Assembly: GCA_902475245.1 (NCBI GenBank)
Contig: CABRYP010000002.1
Location: 1-64,000, forward strand
Direction: 5' to 3'
DNA from: an uncultured Collinsella sp.
GTDB taxonomy: Bacteria > Actinomycetota > Coriobacteriia > Coriobacteriales > Coriobacteriaceae
Length of the DNA: 64,000 bases
Both the position numbers and the translations under genes were made by a program. Numbering within the stretch: position 1 is the first letter of the stretch; the number at the start of each line of letters is the position of its first letter. Of this stretch, positions 17,012 to 25,077 are shown piece after piece. A model generated the notes under the pieces. It was given only the letters and a program-made list of their open reading frames with translations. It was not told where the DNA came from and did no database searches.

Positions 17012-17727
17012 GCGCCGGCGCTACGCTACTCAAGCTGCAACAGATCGATTTGGAGCTCGCCCGCAACAAGAGCGAACTTGCCAATATGCCGGAGCTCAAG
17101 GAGCTCGCTTCCAAGCGTAAGACCTATGTGAAGCTTAAGTCCGAGATGACCAAGCTCTACGCCCAGCGCAAGGACCTGGACATTGAGCTCGACGATCTCA
17201 ACACCACCGAGATTCAGACCAACAACGCCATCGAGGCTGCCAAGAAGCGTCACGTCGACGGTTCTGATTACCGCGAGGTGCAGGACCTGGAGAATGAGCT
17301 TGCCACCCTGGCCAAGCGTCTGGACAAGATCGAGCACACCCGCAAGGACGTCATCGTCGCCCATAAGGAAGCGCTCGACCGCGAGGCCCGCGCGCAGGCC
17401 ATCATCGCCAAGTTCGAGGAGAGCGTGAAGGCTGACACCAAGGCCGCACGAGCCAAGGCCGCCGACCTGCAGGCCCAGATTGATGCCGCCACCAAGGAGC
17501 GCACCGCCCTTGCCGCCACGCTGCCGACTGACGTGCTCACCGATTACGAGCGCCTGCTTAAGCAGTTCCGCGGCCTGGCCGTCGAGACCATCCAGGGCAA
17601 CATCCCCACGGTCTGCCATACCGCGCTGCAGGCATCGTCCATGAGCGACCTCAACCACGACGGTAGTGAGATTACGCACTGCCCGTATTGCCACCGCCTG
17701 CTCGTGCTCCCCAGCAAGGAAGCTTAA
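17008..17727 (+). CDS. Coiled-coil protein with degenerate C4-type zinc ribbon (CdsZ/DUF164-like)
   Basis: 239 residues from the ATG at 17008 (AAAGGAGAG upstream; 4-nt overlap with the Nif3-like gene). Residues ~1-180 form a long charged alpha-helical coiled coil. The C-terminal ribbon normally has two CxxC pairs. Here the second (CPYC) is intact, but the first reads PTVC, so the first cysteine is missing. Family members are thought to bind nucleic acid. The stop directly abuts the coaBC start. Confidence 0.8.
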   Translation: MSAGATLLKLQQIDLELARNKSELANMPELKELASKRKTYVKLKSEMTKLYAQRKDLDIELDDLNTTEIQTNNAIEAAKKRHVDGSDYREVQDLENELATLAKRLDKIEHTRKDVIVAHKEALDREARAQAIIAKFEESVKADTKAARAKAADLQAQIDAATKERTALAATLPTDVLTDYERLLKQFRGLAVETIQGNIPTVCHTALQASSMSDLNHDGSEITHCPYCHRLLVLPSKEA

Positions 17728-18945
17728 ATGATGACGGCGGCACCCAACAATTCAATGCAACTTGAGGGAAAAACGATCCTGCTGGGCATTACCGGCGGGA
17801 TCGCCGCCTATAAGTCGTGCAATATCGTGCGCCTGCTGCAAAAGCGCGGCGCACGCGTCAAGGTCGTTATGAGCGAGCATGCCACCGAGTTTGTGGGCCC
17901 GCTCACCTTCCGCGCGCTCACCAATGAGCCGGTCGCGGTAGGTCTGTTTGATGACCCCTCCGACCCCATCCACCACATTTCGCTCGCGCAGGAGCCCGAC
18001 CTGGTGGTCGTGGCACCCGCGACGGCCAATATCATCGCCAAGATGGCAAACGGTATCGCCGATGACCTCATCTCCACGACGCTGCTCGCCACGCCGCGAC
18101 CCATTGTGATCGCGCCTGCCATGAACAATGGCATGTGGAAGGCGCCGGCAACCCAGACCAATATGGCCATGCTGCGCGACCGCGGGGTGCACGTGGTTGG
18201 CCCCGGTAGTGGCTACCTTGCCTGCGGTGACGTGGACACGGGGCGCATGAGCGAGCCCGAGGACATCGTCGAAGCCATCTGCGAGGTGCTCAATCCCGTG
18301 CCACAGGACCTTGCAGGCAAGCGCATCGTCATCACTGCCGGCCCCACACATGAGCCGATCGATCCGGTGCGCTTTATCGGTAATCGGTCGTCGGGCAAGA
18401 TGGGCATTGCCCTGGCAGGGGAGGCCGTACGCCGCGGCGCTGCGGTCACGCTCGTGCTGGGGCCGACGTCACTCGACGTGGGTCGCGGCGTGGAGTGTGT
18501 ACGCGTGCAGACCGCCGCAGAGATGCTGCAGGCCGCACTGAGCGCCTTTCAGACGGCCGATGCGGCCATTTGTGCGGCGGCTGTCGCCGACTACACACCT
18601 GCCGCTCCTGCGGATCACAAGCTCAAAAAGGCCAACGAACGCTTGGATCGCATCGAACTGGTCGAGACCGTTGATATTTTGGCTGAGCTCTCGCGCCAGA
18701 AGGGCGAGCGCCGTGTAATCGGATTTGCAGCCGAGACCGATAACGTCGTGGAGTACGCTGAGCGAAAACTTGCCCGTAAGGGCTGCGACGCGATCATCGC
18801 CAACGATGTCTCGCGCGCCGATTCGGGCTTTGGAACCGACACCAATAAGGCCTGGATTGTGAGCACGGCAGGTACGCAAGAACTTCCCGTACTAACAAAA
18901 CCCCAGCTCGCAGATACAATTTTGGACTTGCTCAAAAATAATTAA
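17728..18945 (+). CDS. coaBC: Bifunctional phosphopantothenoylcysteine decarboxylase / phosphopantothenate-cysteine ligase
   Basis: 405 residues. The N-terminal flavoprotein decarboxylase (CoaC, ~1-190) has GGIAAYKS, the catalytic-His region DPIHHISL, PAMNNGMW and the SGYLACGD cysteine flap. The C-terminal CoaB synthetase has TAGPTHEPIDPVRFIGN and the dimer-loop lysine region DHKLKK. Together they make 4'-phosphopantetheine in CoA synthesis. An ATG at 17731 or 17755 could also serve as start. It ends the first long plus-strand run. Confidence 0.94.
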   Translation: MMTAAPNNSMQLEGKTILLGITGGIAAYKSCNIVRLLQKRGARVKVVMSEHATEFVGPLTFRALTNEPVAVGLFDDPSDPIHHISLAQEPDLVVVAPATANIIAKMANGIADDLISTTLLATPRPIVIAPAMNNGMWKAPATQTNMAMLRDRGVHVVGPGSGYLACGDVDTGRMSEPEDIVEAICEVLNPVPQDLAGKRIVITAGPTHEPIDPVRFIGNRSSGKMGIALAGEAVRRGAAVTLVLGPTSLDVGRGVECVRVQTAAEMLQAALSAFQTADAAICAAAVADYTPAAPADHKLKKANERLDRIELVETVDILAELSRQKGERRVIGFAAETDNVVEYAERKLARKGCDAIIANDVSRADSGFGTDTNKAWIVSTAGTQELPVLTKPQLADTILDLLKNN

Positions 18946-18953
18946 AAAAGTTC

Positions 18954-18983
18954 TTGCACAAGTCCAAAGTTTCGGGTTAATAT
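18954..18983 (+). promoter_or_regulatory. Promoter of tRNA-Pro
   Basis: -35 TTGCAC (18954-18959) and -10 TAATAT (18978-18983) with an 18-nt spacer; TTAATA with 17 nt is the alternative. It is about 42 nt upstream of the mature tRNA. Confidence 0.65.
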
Positions 18984-19025
18984 ACTCCCTGTTGCGAGCG
19001 AGAGCAGAGCAACAAACAAAAGCTT

Positions 19026-19102
<77 letters not shown>

Positions 19103-19111
19103 GAAGTTTGC

Positions 19112-19141
19112 AGGTCAGGCGCCTAGTGCCTGACCTTTTTT
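19112..19141 (+). terminator. Terminator of tRNA-Pro
   Basis: Stem AGGTCAGGC/GCCTGACCT followed by a run of T (19137-19141). Confidence 0.9.
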
Positions 19142-19213
19142 GTTAAGAATCAACAAAGTAAGCAACAAAGAATCAACGGCTTTCTTGATCGATACTTTCG
19201 CTCAACAAAAACT

Positions 19214-19268
19214 TGTACGTCACCCTCCAAAAACGACAATTTATGAAATGTTTGGAGGCTGACGTACA
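19214..19268. repeat. Inverted repeat hairpin in the spacer after tRNA-Pro
   Basis: The arms TGTACGTCACCCTCCAAA (19214-19231) and its reverse complement (19251-19268) match except at one position, around a 19-nt AT-rich loop. There is no T-run, so it is not a typical terminator. It lies alone in a 255-nt gene-free stretch before the pgsA-like gene; the rest of that stretch shows nothing recognisable. It could be an operator or a small mobile palindrome. Confidence 0.55.
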
Positions 19269-19396
19269 CAAATACGGTACATTCACGTTGCGACAGCGTC
19301 CTCCACATGTCTGGACTCTCTATGCTTACGCTGGATAGACATCGCTAGAACGGGTATAGTATCGAAAGTTTTGTCGTTTACCAGCGGGGGAGTCCT

Positions 19397-20101
19397 GTGG
19401 GCATCAAAAAGAAGATCAAAAAGGAGCTTATCGGCACCTCCGATTACCCGTCGAATAAGATCTTTACGATCTCCAATTTCATCACCTTTACGCGCCTGAT
19501 CCTCACGCTCGTCTTCCTGTACCTGTTTGTGACGGACAACAACCGTGTCGTTGCCATTGTCATCTACGCTATCGCGGCCTCCACCGACTGGATGGACGGC
19601 CAGATTGCCCGCATGACCAAAACCGTCTCGTGGCTCGGCAAGGTTATGGATCCCATCTGCGACCGTGCGCTGCTGTTTACCGGCGTGCTGGGCCTGGTGG
19701 TACGCGGCGAGTTGCCCATCTGGGTCTGCATACTCATCATCGGTCGCGATGTTTACTTAGGGATCGGATCGCTCATCGTGCGCCATTATCACCGTCGTCC
19801 CATCGATGTCGTCTTTCCCGGCAAGATTGCCACGGCGCTGCTCATGACCGGCTTCTCACTCATGCTGCTTGGGTTCCCCATCATAGACGGCTGGCATCTG
19901 CTGCCCGCCACGTTCACGGCATTCCCGGGTCTCAATGGCAGCTCGGTGCCCCTCGGCATCTTCTTTGTGTACGGCGGCGTCATCTTCTCCATGCTCACCG
20001 CTGTCATCTATTCCATTAAGGGAGGGGTGGCCATTAAACAGGCCATTGCGCATCCCGAGGACGAGGACACCGACTTTCTCAACCCCGAAATCGAAGACTG
20101 A
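19397..20101 (+). CDS. CDP-alcohol phosphatidyltransferase family protein (PgsA-like)
   Basis: 234 residues from a GTG start with GGGGGAG upstream. The N-terminus is highly basic (Lys-rich, ~2-12). The family motif D-x2-DG-x2-AR-x8-G-x3-D-x3-D is complete (DWMDGQIARMTK, then LGKVMDP and CDR), with about six membrane helices. It transfers phosphatidyl from CDP-diacylglycerol to an alcohol. A second, more canonical PgsA is encoded at 40388-41026, so this copy may use a different alcohol, for example in cardiolipin or phosphatidylinositol-type synthesis. It precedes garA-like and merR genes, resembling the mycobacterial pgsA2-garA region. Confidence 0.85.
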   Translation: MGIKKKIKKELIGTSDYPSNKIFTISNFITFTRLILTLVFLYLFVTDNNRVVAIVIYAIAASTDWMDGQIARMTKTVSWLGKVMDPICDRALLFTGVLGLVVRGELPIWVCILIIGRDVYLGIGSLIVRHYHRRPIDVVFPGKIATALLMTGFSLMLLGFPIIDGWHLLPATFTAFPGLNGSSVPLGIFFVYGGVIFSMLTAVIYSIKGGVAIKQAIAHPEDEDTDFLNPEIED

Positions 20102-20166
20102 TTCATTGGGGTATGATTACGTACGGTTCATTCTTTGCGGCGTCGCCGCGTTAGATAGGGGTTGTC

Positions 20167-20601
20167 ATGGACAACAAGGTTAACAATATGCCTCAGAACG
20201 ATAAGACTGCGGACGCTACCTGCGTTTTCCGCGTTCCCTCGAGCGATGTCACTGTTCCCGACCTTATGGCCAACGTGCACATCACCGCGCCCGTCTTATC
20301 TATCGTCAAAGGCCCTCAAACCGGTGCAGCCTTTGAGCTCGAGGATAATGTGACCACCATCGGCCGCGATCCCGCCAACGGCATCTTCCTCAACGACATG
20401 ACCGTGTCGCGTAGCCACGCGCGCATTATTCGCGAGGGTCTTGGTGCCCGCATCGAGGACCTGGGCTCGCTCAACGGTACGTGGGTTGACGGCGCTATCG
20501 TCAACGGCGCACCGCTGCACGATGGCTCTTCCGTCCAGATCGGTACGTTTACGCTCATCTACCACGAGAGCACGCCGGAGCGCATCGAAACCGGTGAGTA
20601 G
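20167..20601 (+). CDS. FHA domain protein, GarA/OdhI-like
   Basis: 144 residues. The forkhead-associated domain is at about 45-135, with the phosphothreonine-binding motifs TIGRDP, SRSHARI and LGSLNGTWV. The N-terminal tail contains DATCVFR, close to the ETTSVFR motif of mycobacterial GarA and corynebacterial OdhI, whose second threonine is phosphorylated by PknB and then bound by the FHA domain. Here that threonine is Thr18 and the first is replaced by Ala. GarA controls 2-oxoglutarate metabolism. No target enzymes lie nearby. The merR gene follows after 3 nt. Confidence 0.8.
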   Translation: MDNKVNNMPQNDKTADATCVFRVPSSDVTVPDLMANVHITAPVLSIVKGPQTGAAFELEDNVTTIGRDPANGIFLNDMTVSRSHARIIREGLGARIEDLGSLNGTWVDGAIVNGAPLHDGSSVQIGTFTLIYHESTPERIETGE

Positions 20602-20604
20602 GGC

Positions 20605-21489
20605 ATGGCCGAACGCAATTATCTGAGTATCGGCCAGGTCGTCAATCTACTTCGAGGCGCATACCCCGATCTTTCGAACTCAAAAATTAGATTTCTCGAA
20701 GATGAGGGGCTCATCACCCCTCATCGCACGCCTAAGGGCTATCGTCAGTACTCCAAGGAGGACGTTGACCGCCTGGAGGTCATTCTGCACCTCCAGAAGA
20801 CTCGCTACATGCCGCTCAACGTGATCAAGCAGCGCCTGGAAAACGCCACGGACCTGTCTACGCTCGCCTACGAGGTAGGCCTGTTGTCCGATGTTCCGCT
20901 CAAGACGGAACCCAAGGAGACTAAGCAAAAGCTGCATCCCATCGAGACCATCCCCGATATGCTCGGCGTCGAGATCTCGTTTATCCGCTCCCTGGCCGAA
21001 AACGACCTCATTCGCATCATCAAGAGTCCGCAGAATCGCGAGCTTGTCGATGGCCGCGATTTCCCGATCATCCGCTATTGCTCCGAGCTTTCGCGCTTCC
21101 ATATCGAGCCGCGCAACCTGCGCCAGTACGTATCGTCCGCAAACCGCGAGTCCTCGATGTTTGAGCAGGTGCTCGTAAGCATGCTCGGTATGGATACTTC
21201 CGACGACGAGCGCGATGCCAAGCTCGAGCGTGCCTTTAAGAAGCTGCATGACCTCACCGAGGGCGTGCATACCGCTCTGCTCAAGAACCGCGTCTTCGAG
21301 TCGCTCAACGCCGTAGTCGAGGACGCCGATATCGATGCCCTCGACGAGGAGATCGCACGCTCTGAATCCACCAAGGCCAAAAGCGAAGAGGCATCTACCT
21401 CCGCGGTCCCCGTGCGTGAGGAATCCCTCGTGCAGCCGCTCAAAGTTATTGCCCCCTCGCACGCCGCCACCGCCAGCGCGAACAAATAG
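20605..21489 (+). CDS. MerR family transcriptional regulator (FtsR-like)
   Basis: 294 residues. The N-terminal MerR winged helix (LSIGQVVNLL, SKIRFLEDEGLI and GYRQYSKEDV) lacks the cysteines of metal-sensing MerR proteins. The middle and C-terminal parts are predicted helical and unlike drug-binding MerR domains. In mycobacteria and corynebacteria the MerR-type gene next to garA/odhI (FtsR) activates cell-division genes. The same neighbourhood here suggests an orthologue. That role is an inference. Confidence 0.8.
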   Translation: MAERNYLSIGQVVNLLRGAYPDLSNSKIRFLEDEGLITPHRTPKGYRQYSKEDVDRLEVILHLQKTRYMPLNVIKQRLENATDLSTLAYEVGLLSDVPLKTEPKETKQKLHPIETIPDMLGVEISFIRSLAENDLIRIIKSPQNRELVDGRDFPIIRYCSELSRFHIEPRNLRQYVSSANRESSMFEQVLVSMLGMDTSDDERDAKLERAFKKLHDLTEGVHTALLKNRVFESLNAVVEDADIDALDEEIARSESTKAKSEEASTSAVPVREESLVQPLKVIAPSHAATASANK

Positions 21490-21527
21490 ACGCTGCCGCA
21501 AACAATCCTCCCCTGAAAGGTCATGCC

Positions 21528-22058
21528 ATGTACGACTTCGAATCTCACATCGTCGACATCCCCGACTATCCCGAGCCCGGAGTCGTCTTTAAGGACATCA
21601 CGCCGCTCTTTGGCAATCCCGAGGCGCTAAAGGCCATGGTGGATGCCCTGGCCGAGCATTTTGCCGGCATGGGCATTACCAAGGTCGTCGGCCCCGAGGC
21701 TCGTGGCTTTATGGTGGGCGTGCCCGTGGCTGTCGCACTGGGCGCCGGCTTTGTTCCCGCACGTAAGCCTGGCAAACTGCCGCGCAAGACGGTGAGCGAG
21801 AGCTACGAGCTCGAGTATGGAACGGATTCTATCGAGATCCACGCCGATGCCATTACCTCTAAAGATACCGTGTTGATTCTGGATGACTTGGTCGCGACGG
21901 GCGGAACCGTCGAGGCAACAGGTAAACTGGTGCGAGATATGGGCGCAAAGCTTGTGGGTTACGGTTGTATCCTCGAGCTTGCGTTTCTCAACCCGCGCGA
22001 GAAGCTCACGCCTTCCAACGAGGACGTTGAGCTCTTTAGCCTGGTAACGGTGGACTAG
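21528..22058 (+). CDS. apt: Adenine phosphoribosyltransferase
   Basis: 176 residues, the usual Apt length. The DIPDYPEPGVVFKDI N-terminus, GPEARGF adenine-binding segment, ARKPGKLP loop and PRPP motif VLILDDLVATGGT are all present. It salvages adenine to AMP. AAAGG lies before the ATG. It lies 38 nt after the MerR gene and 32 nt before the NlpC/P60 gene. Confidence 0.96.
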   Translation: MYDFESHIVDIPDYPEPGVVFKDITPLFGNPEALKAMVDALAEHFAGMGITKVVGPEARGFMVGVPVAVALGAGFVPARKPGKLPRKTVSESYELEYGTDSIEIHADAITSKDTVLILDDLVATGGTVEATGKLVRDMGAKLVGYGCILELAFLNPREKLTPSNEDVELFSLVTVD

Positions 22059-22090
22059 ACGTTACCCTTAGATACCGGAAAGGAAGCTCC

Positions 22091-23197
22091 ATGCGCACAG
22101 CAAACACGCATAAAAACATGGCACGCTGCGCTGCTACGGCAACCCTCGCTTGTGTTTTGGGCCTGGGCCTCGCGGCTCCTGCCTATGCCGATACCGCATC
22201 CGACCTTGCCGCCGCTCGTACCAAACTCGAGCAGATCGGCACGCAAACCCAGCAAATTCATGAAGAACTCTCCGCACAGACGCAGGAGCTTGATCAGACT
22301 GCAGGCGAGATCACGCAAAAGCAGCAAGAGATTGCCGAGGGCCAGGCAAAGCTTTCGAGCTACGTTGCCGGTGAGTACAAGACCGGCGGTCTGAGTCTCC
22401 TTCAGGTTCTGACGGGCGTCGACGATCTGGGCGACATGCTCAACCGTCTGTTCTATTACGGCAAGGTTTCCGACAAGCAGGCCCAGACCATTCAGGATGT
22501 CAAGGACCTTAAGCAGCAGCTCACCGATAAGCAGGCCGAGCAGGAGAAGAACGTCGCCGCGACGCAGAAGAAGGTCGACGAGCTCAACGCCCAGCAGGCT
22601 GAGGCCCAGAGTGTCGTGAGCTCCCTGGACTCCCAGCTGCAGGCCGAGCTTGCCGCCGAGGCTGAAGCCAACGCAGCACTTCAGGCCGGCATTAACGCCA
22701 GCACCGCCGAGAAGGCTACGGTGAGCAACGACACCGCCGGTACGACTGAGAACACCAACGATGGCGGCAATACGCCCGCGCCCACTCCTACGCCCGCTCC
22801 GGCCCCTACGCCGCAGCCCGCCCCGGCTCCGGCTCCGGCTCCGACGCCTTCCGCACCGAACCAGTCTGTTGACGGCGGCTCCGTTGTTTCGCGTGCCTAC
22901 AGCAAGCTGGGTTGCGCTTATTCCTGGGGCGGCATTGGACCGGACAGCTTTGACTGCTCCGGTTTTGTAAGCTACTGTCTCACGGGCCGCTACTGCCGTC
23001 TGGGCACCACCGGCACCTTCATGGGTTGGACCCGCGTGTCCGACCCGCAACCGGGCGATGTCGTGGTTAACTCCTACCATACTGGCATCTATATCGGTAA
23101 TGGTCAGATGATCCATGCTTCCGACTACAAGACGGGCGTCATCATCAGCTCCGTCGCAGCCGGCATGAACAACAACTACATTTTCGTGCGCTACTAA
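22091..23197 (+). CDS. Secreted NlpC/P60 peptidoglycan endopeptidase with coiled coil
   Basis: 368 residues. A Sec signal peptide (about 1-33, ending APAYA-DT) is followed by a long Gln/Glu-rich coiled coil (~35-205), a Pro/Ala-rich linker of PAPTP-type repeats (~225-260) and a C-terminal NlpC/P60 domain. The catalytic Cys289 (DCSGFV), His330 (SYHTGIYIG) and a further conserved His (MIHAS) are visible. The layout matches cell-separation hydrolases such as RipA, CwlO and p60, which cut stem peptides. It is followed by a terminator. Confidence 0.93.
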   Translation: MRTANTHKNMARCAATATLACVLGLGLAAPAYADTASDLAAARTKLEQIGTQTQQIHEELSAQTQELDQTAGEITQKQQEIAEGQAKLSSYVAGEYKTGGLSLLQVLTGVDDLGDMLNRLFYYGKVSDKQAQTIQDVKDLKQQLTDKQAEQEKNVAATQKKVDELNAQQAEAQSVVSSLDSQLQAELAAEAEANAALQAGINASTAEKATVSNDTAGTTENTNDGGNTPAPTPTPAPAPTPQPAPAPAPAPTPSAPNQSVDGGSVVSRAYSKLGCAYSWGGIGPDSFDCSGFVSYCLTGRYCRLGTTGTFMGWTRVSDPQPGDVVVNSYHTGIYIGNGQMIHASDYKTGVIISSVAAGMNNNYIFVRY

Positions 23198-23222
23198 GTC
23201 ACTCTGTATAGCATACGAATGT

Positions 23223-23260
23223 GAACCTCGTGGCCTTTGGGCTGCGAGGTTCATTTATTT
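23223..23260 (+). terminator. Terminator after the NlpC/P60 gene
   Basis: Stem GAACCTCG/CGAGGTTC (23223-23230 with 23245-23252) followed by ATTTATTT. Confidence 0.75.
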
Positions 23261-23337
23261 GTGACCGTGCTCCATACATGACCCCAATGAGCTAGTTTTC
23301 AATACTAGATGCACGTTTCAAAGGTAAGCAAGATGGC

Positions 23338-23343
23338 TATAAT
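23338..23343 (+). promoter_or_regulatory. -10 element of the degV gene
   Basis: A perfect TATAAT 30 nt upstream of the ATG. The -35 is weak (TTTCAA at 23316-23321, 16-nt spacer). Confidence 0.6.
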
Positions 23344-23372
23344 AAATGAGAAACATCTAGAAAGGACCCTCT

Positions 23373-24239
23373 ATGAGCTGGGCACTTATCTCCGATTCGA
23401 GCTGCAACCTCCGCGATTGGCAACCGACCGCGCCCCATACCACCTTTGCATTTGCACCCCTCAAAATTCGAGTGGGGGAGCGCGAGTTCGTCGATGACCT
23501 CACGCTCGATGTTCACGAACTCAATTGCGCCGTGCAGGCGGAGTCGAGCGCTTCTTCGAGCGCCTGTCCGAGCGTAGGCGAGTGGACCGAACTCTTTAGG
23601 CTTGCCGACAAGACGATTTGCATGCCCATCTCCGAGGGAGTCTCGGGAAGCTACAATGCCGCGGCCACCGCACGTGACATGGTGCTTGCCGAGGAGCCGG
23701 ACCGTCAGATTCATTTGGTTAACTCGCGAGCCGCAGGTGGCAAAATGGATTTGATCTTCCTGCTGTTCGACCGCTATCTTGCAGGCAACCCAGATACCTC
23801 CTTTGAGGACGCCTGCGCCTATTTCGATAGCTTGGAGCAGAACAGCAAGATCCTCTTTAGTTTGTGCAATTACGAAAACCTTGCGAAGGCCGGACGTATC
23901 CCTAAGGCGGCCGGCGTTATTGCTAACAAGCTCAATATCCGCATTTTGGGCACGGCGAGCGAAGCGGGCAAAATTGAACTCGTTGGTCACACCCGCGGCG
24001 AAAAGAAGATGCTCACCAAGATTGTCGACACCATGGAGGCCGAAGGCTTTACTGGCGGCGAGGTCGTTATCGACCACGTCGAGAATGAGGTAGGCGCCCA
24101 GGCACTTGCCAGCCGAATTGCGGAGCGCTGGCCAGGCTCCAAGACTATCATCATGCCCTGTAACGGGCTAGATTCATACTATGCCGAGATGCACGGCCTC
24201 ATCATCGGCTACGGCATGGGCGTGGCTTCGGGCCGATAA
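23373..24239 (+). CDS. DegV family fatty-acid-binding protein
   Basis: 288 residues. The DegV fold features are visible: SDSSCNL at the N-terminus, PISEGVSGSYNAA, a central VNSRAA segment and the C-terminal fatty-acid pocket region. DegV/FakB proteins bind a fatty acid and present it to the kinase FakA for phosphorylation. No fakA gene is in the window. The ATG follows GAAAGGACC. It is a single gene, convergent with the DUF1836 gene across a shared terminator. Confidence 0.9.
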   Translation: MSWALISDSSCNLRDWQPTAPHTTFAFAPLKIRVGEREFVDDLTLDVHELNCAVQAESSASSSACPSVGEWTELFRLADKTICMPISEGVSGSYNAAATARDMVLAEEPDRQIHLVNSRAAGGKMDLIFLLFDRYLAGNPDTSFEDACAYFDSLEQNSKILFSLCNYENLAKAGRIPKAAGVIANKLNIRILGTASEAGKIELVGHTRGEKKMLTKIVDTMEAEGFTGGEVVIDHVENEVGAQALASRIAERWPGSKTIIMPCNGLDSYYAEMHGLIIGYGMGVASGR

Positions 24240-24258
24240 TTTCCAACTAGACAAACGC

Positions 24259-24304
24259 ACGGGCGGGATAAGGGGCCAATGGCTCTTTATCCCGCCCGTC
24301 TTAT
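24259..24304. terminator. Bidirectional terminator between degV and the DUF1836 gene
   Basis: A 13-bp stem (ACGGGCGGGATAA and its complement, 24259-24271 with 24287-24299) between convergent genes, with a T-containing tail on the plus strand. Confidence 0.75.
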
Positions 24305-24311
24305 GCCTCGA

Positions 24312-24923
24312 TTAGCTATTAAACCCATTAAACTTAAGGTAGCTCATCAGGTATGCCTTCGAAACGAAGGACGATACCGCACTGCGCACGAGCAGCGACT
24401 CGCGCGTGACCTGATGGGCGGTATCGGGCACGGGAGTCTGCTCGACGGAAAACGCCGCACGAATCGATGCCTCAAGTTGATCGACTACATAATCGAAAGC
24501 AGTCGGAGCGTCGTAACTCAAGCGCTGAATATTAAAGAGTGCCTGAACCGCAGCGATGGGCAGCACCTGCTTAAAGATACAAATGGCGATGAGACGCGCA
24601 ATCTGCTCACGGCCATACTGCTTTTTAACCGGAGCAGGAACGAGACCGACCTTCACGTAGTTATTGATCATCGATGGTGTGATAACGGGCTGCTCTACGC
24701 AAATCGAAAGCGGCTCCATCCACAGCGCAACATATTCAATAACCTGATCGCGATAGAGCGTTACGTTGGGCAGCTGGTCATAGCGTGGCAGGCTCAAAGC
24801 GTTGAGCTTACCCACCATATCGGACTGAATAAATGCATCCGGCAGCACCGTCGGCTGAATATCCTCCGGCTTAATGCTGACCGATGTATCGGACATCGGG
24901 ATAACATGTTTGACGTGGTTCAT
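24312..24923 (-). CDS. DUF1836 domain protein (MerR-like helix-turn-helix)
   Basis: 203 residues. The segment VITPSMINNYVKVGLVPAP followed by KKQYGREQIARLIAI is the characteristic core of DUF1836 and resembles the MerR-type winged helix used to bind DNA. The C-terminal half is helical, with no ligand motif recognised. The GGAGGATCC upstream of the ATG supports the start. It is monocistronic between convergent degV and a trxB terminator. It is probably a transcription regulator; the target is unknown. Confidence 0.7.
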   Translation of the reverse strand: MNHVKHVIPMSDTSVSIKPEDIQPTVLPDAFIQSDMVGKLNALSLPRYDQLPNVTLYRDQVIEYVALWMEPLSICVEQPVITPSMINNYVKVGLVPAPVKKQYGREQIARLIAICIFKQVLPIAAVQALFNIQRLSYDAPTAFDYVVDQLEASIRAAFSVEQTPVPDTAHQVTRESLLVRSAVSSFVSKAYLMSYLKFNGFNS

Positions 24924-24995
24924 AAGGATCCTCCGTTCGTTATCTATATTGTATTCTAGGTCATCTAGTTTTGTATATCACATAGCCGTTAAGTA

Positions 24996-25037
24996 AAAGT
25001 GGTTTGACAGCACATTGATGCACTGCCCAACCACTTT
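24996..25037 (-). terminator. Terminator of trxB
   Basis: A 9-bp outer stem (AAAGTGGTT/AACCACTTT) enclosing a second imperfect stem, followed by TTTT on the minus strand. Confidence 0.65.
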
Positions 25038-25077
25038 GTTTGAAGATAACAACCTTACATAAGATATATTATCGTAC

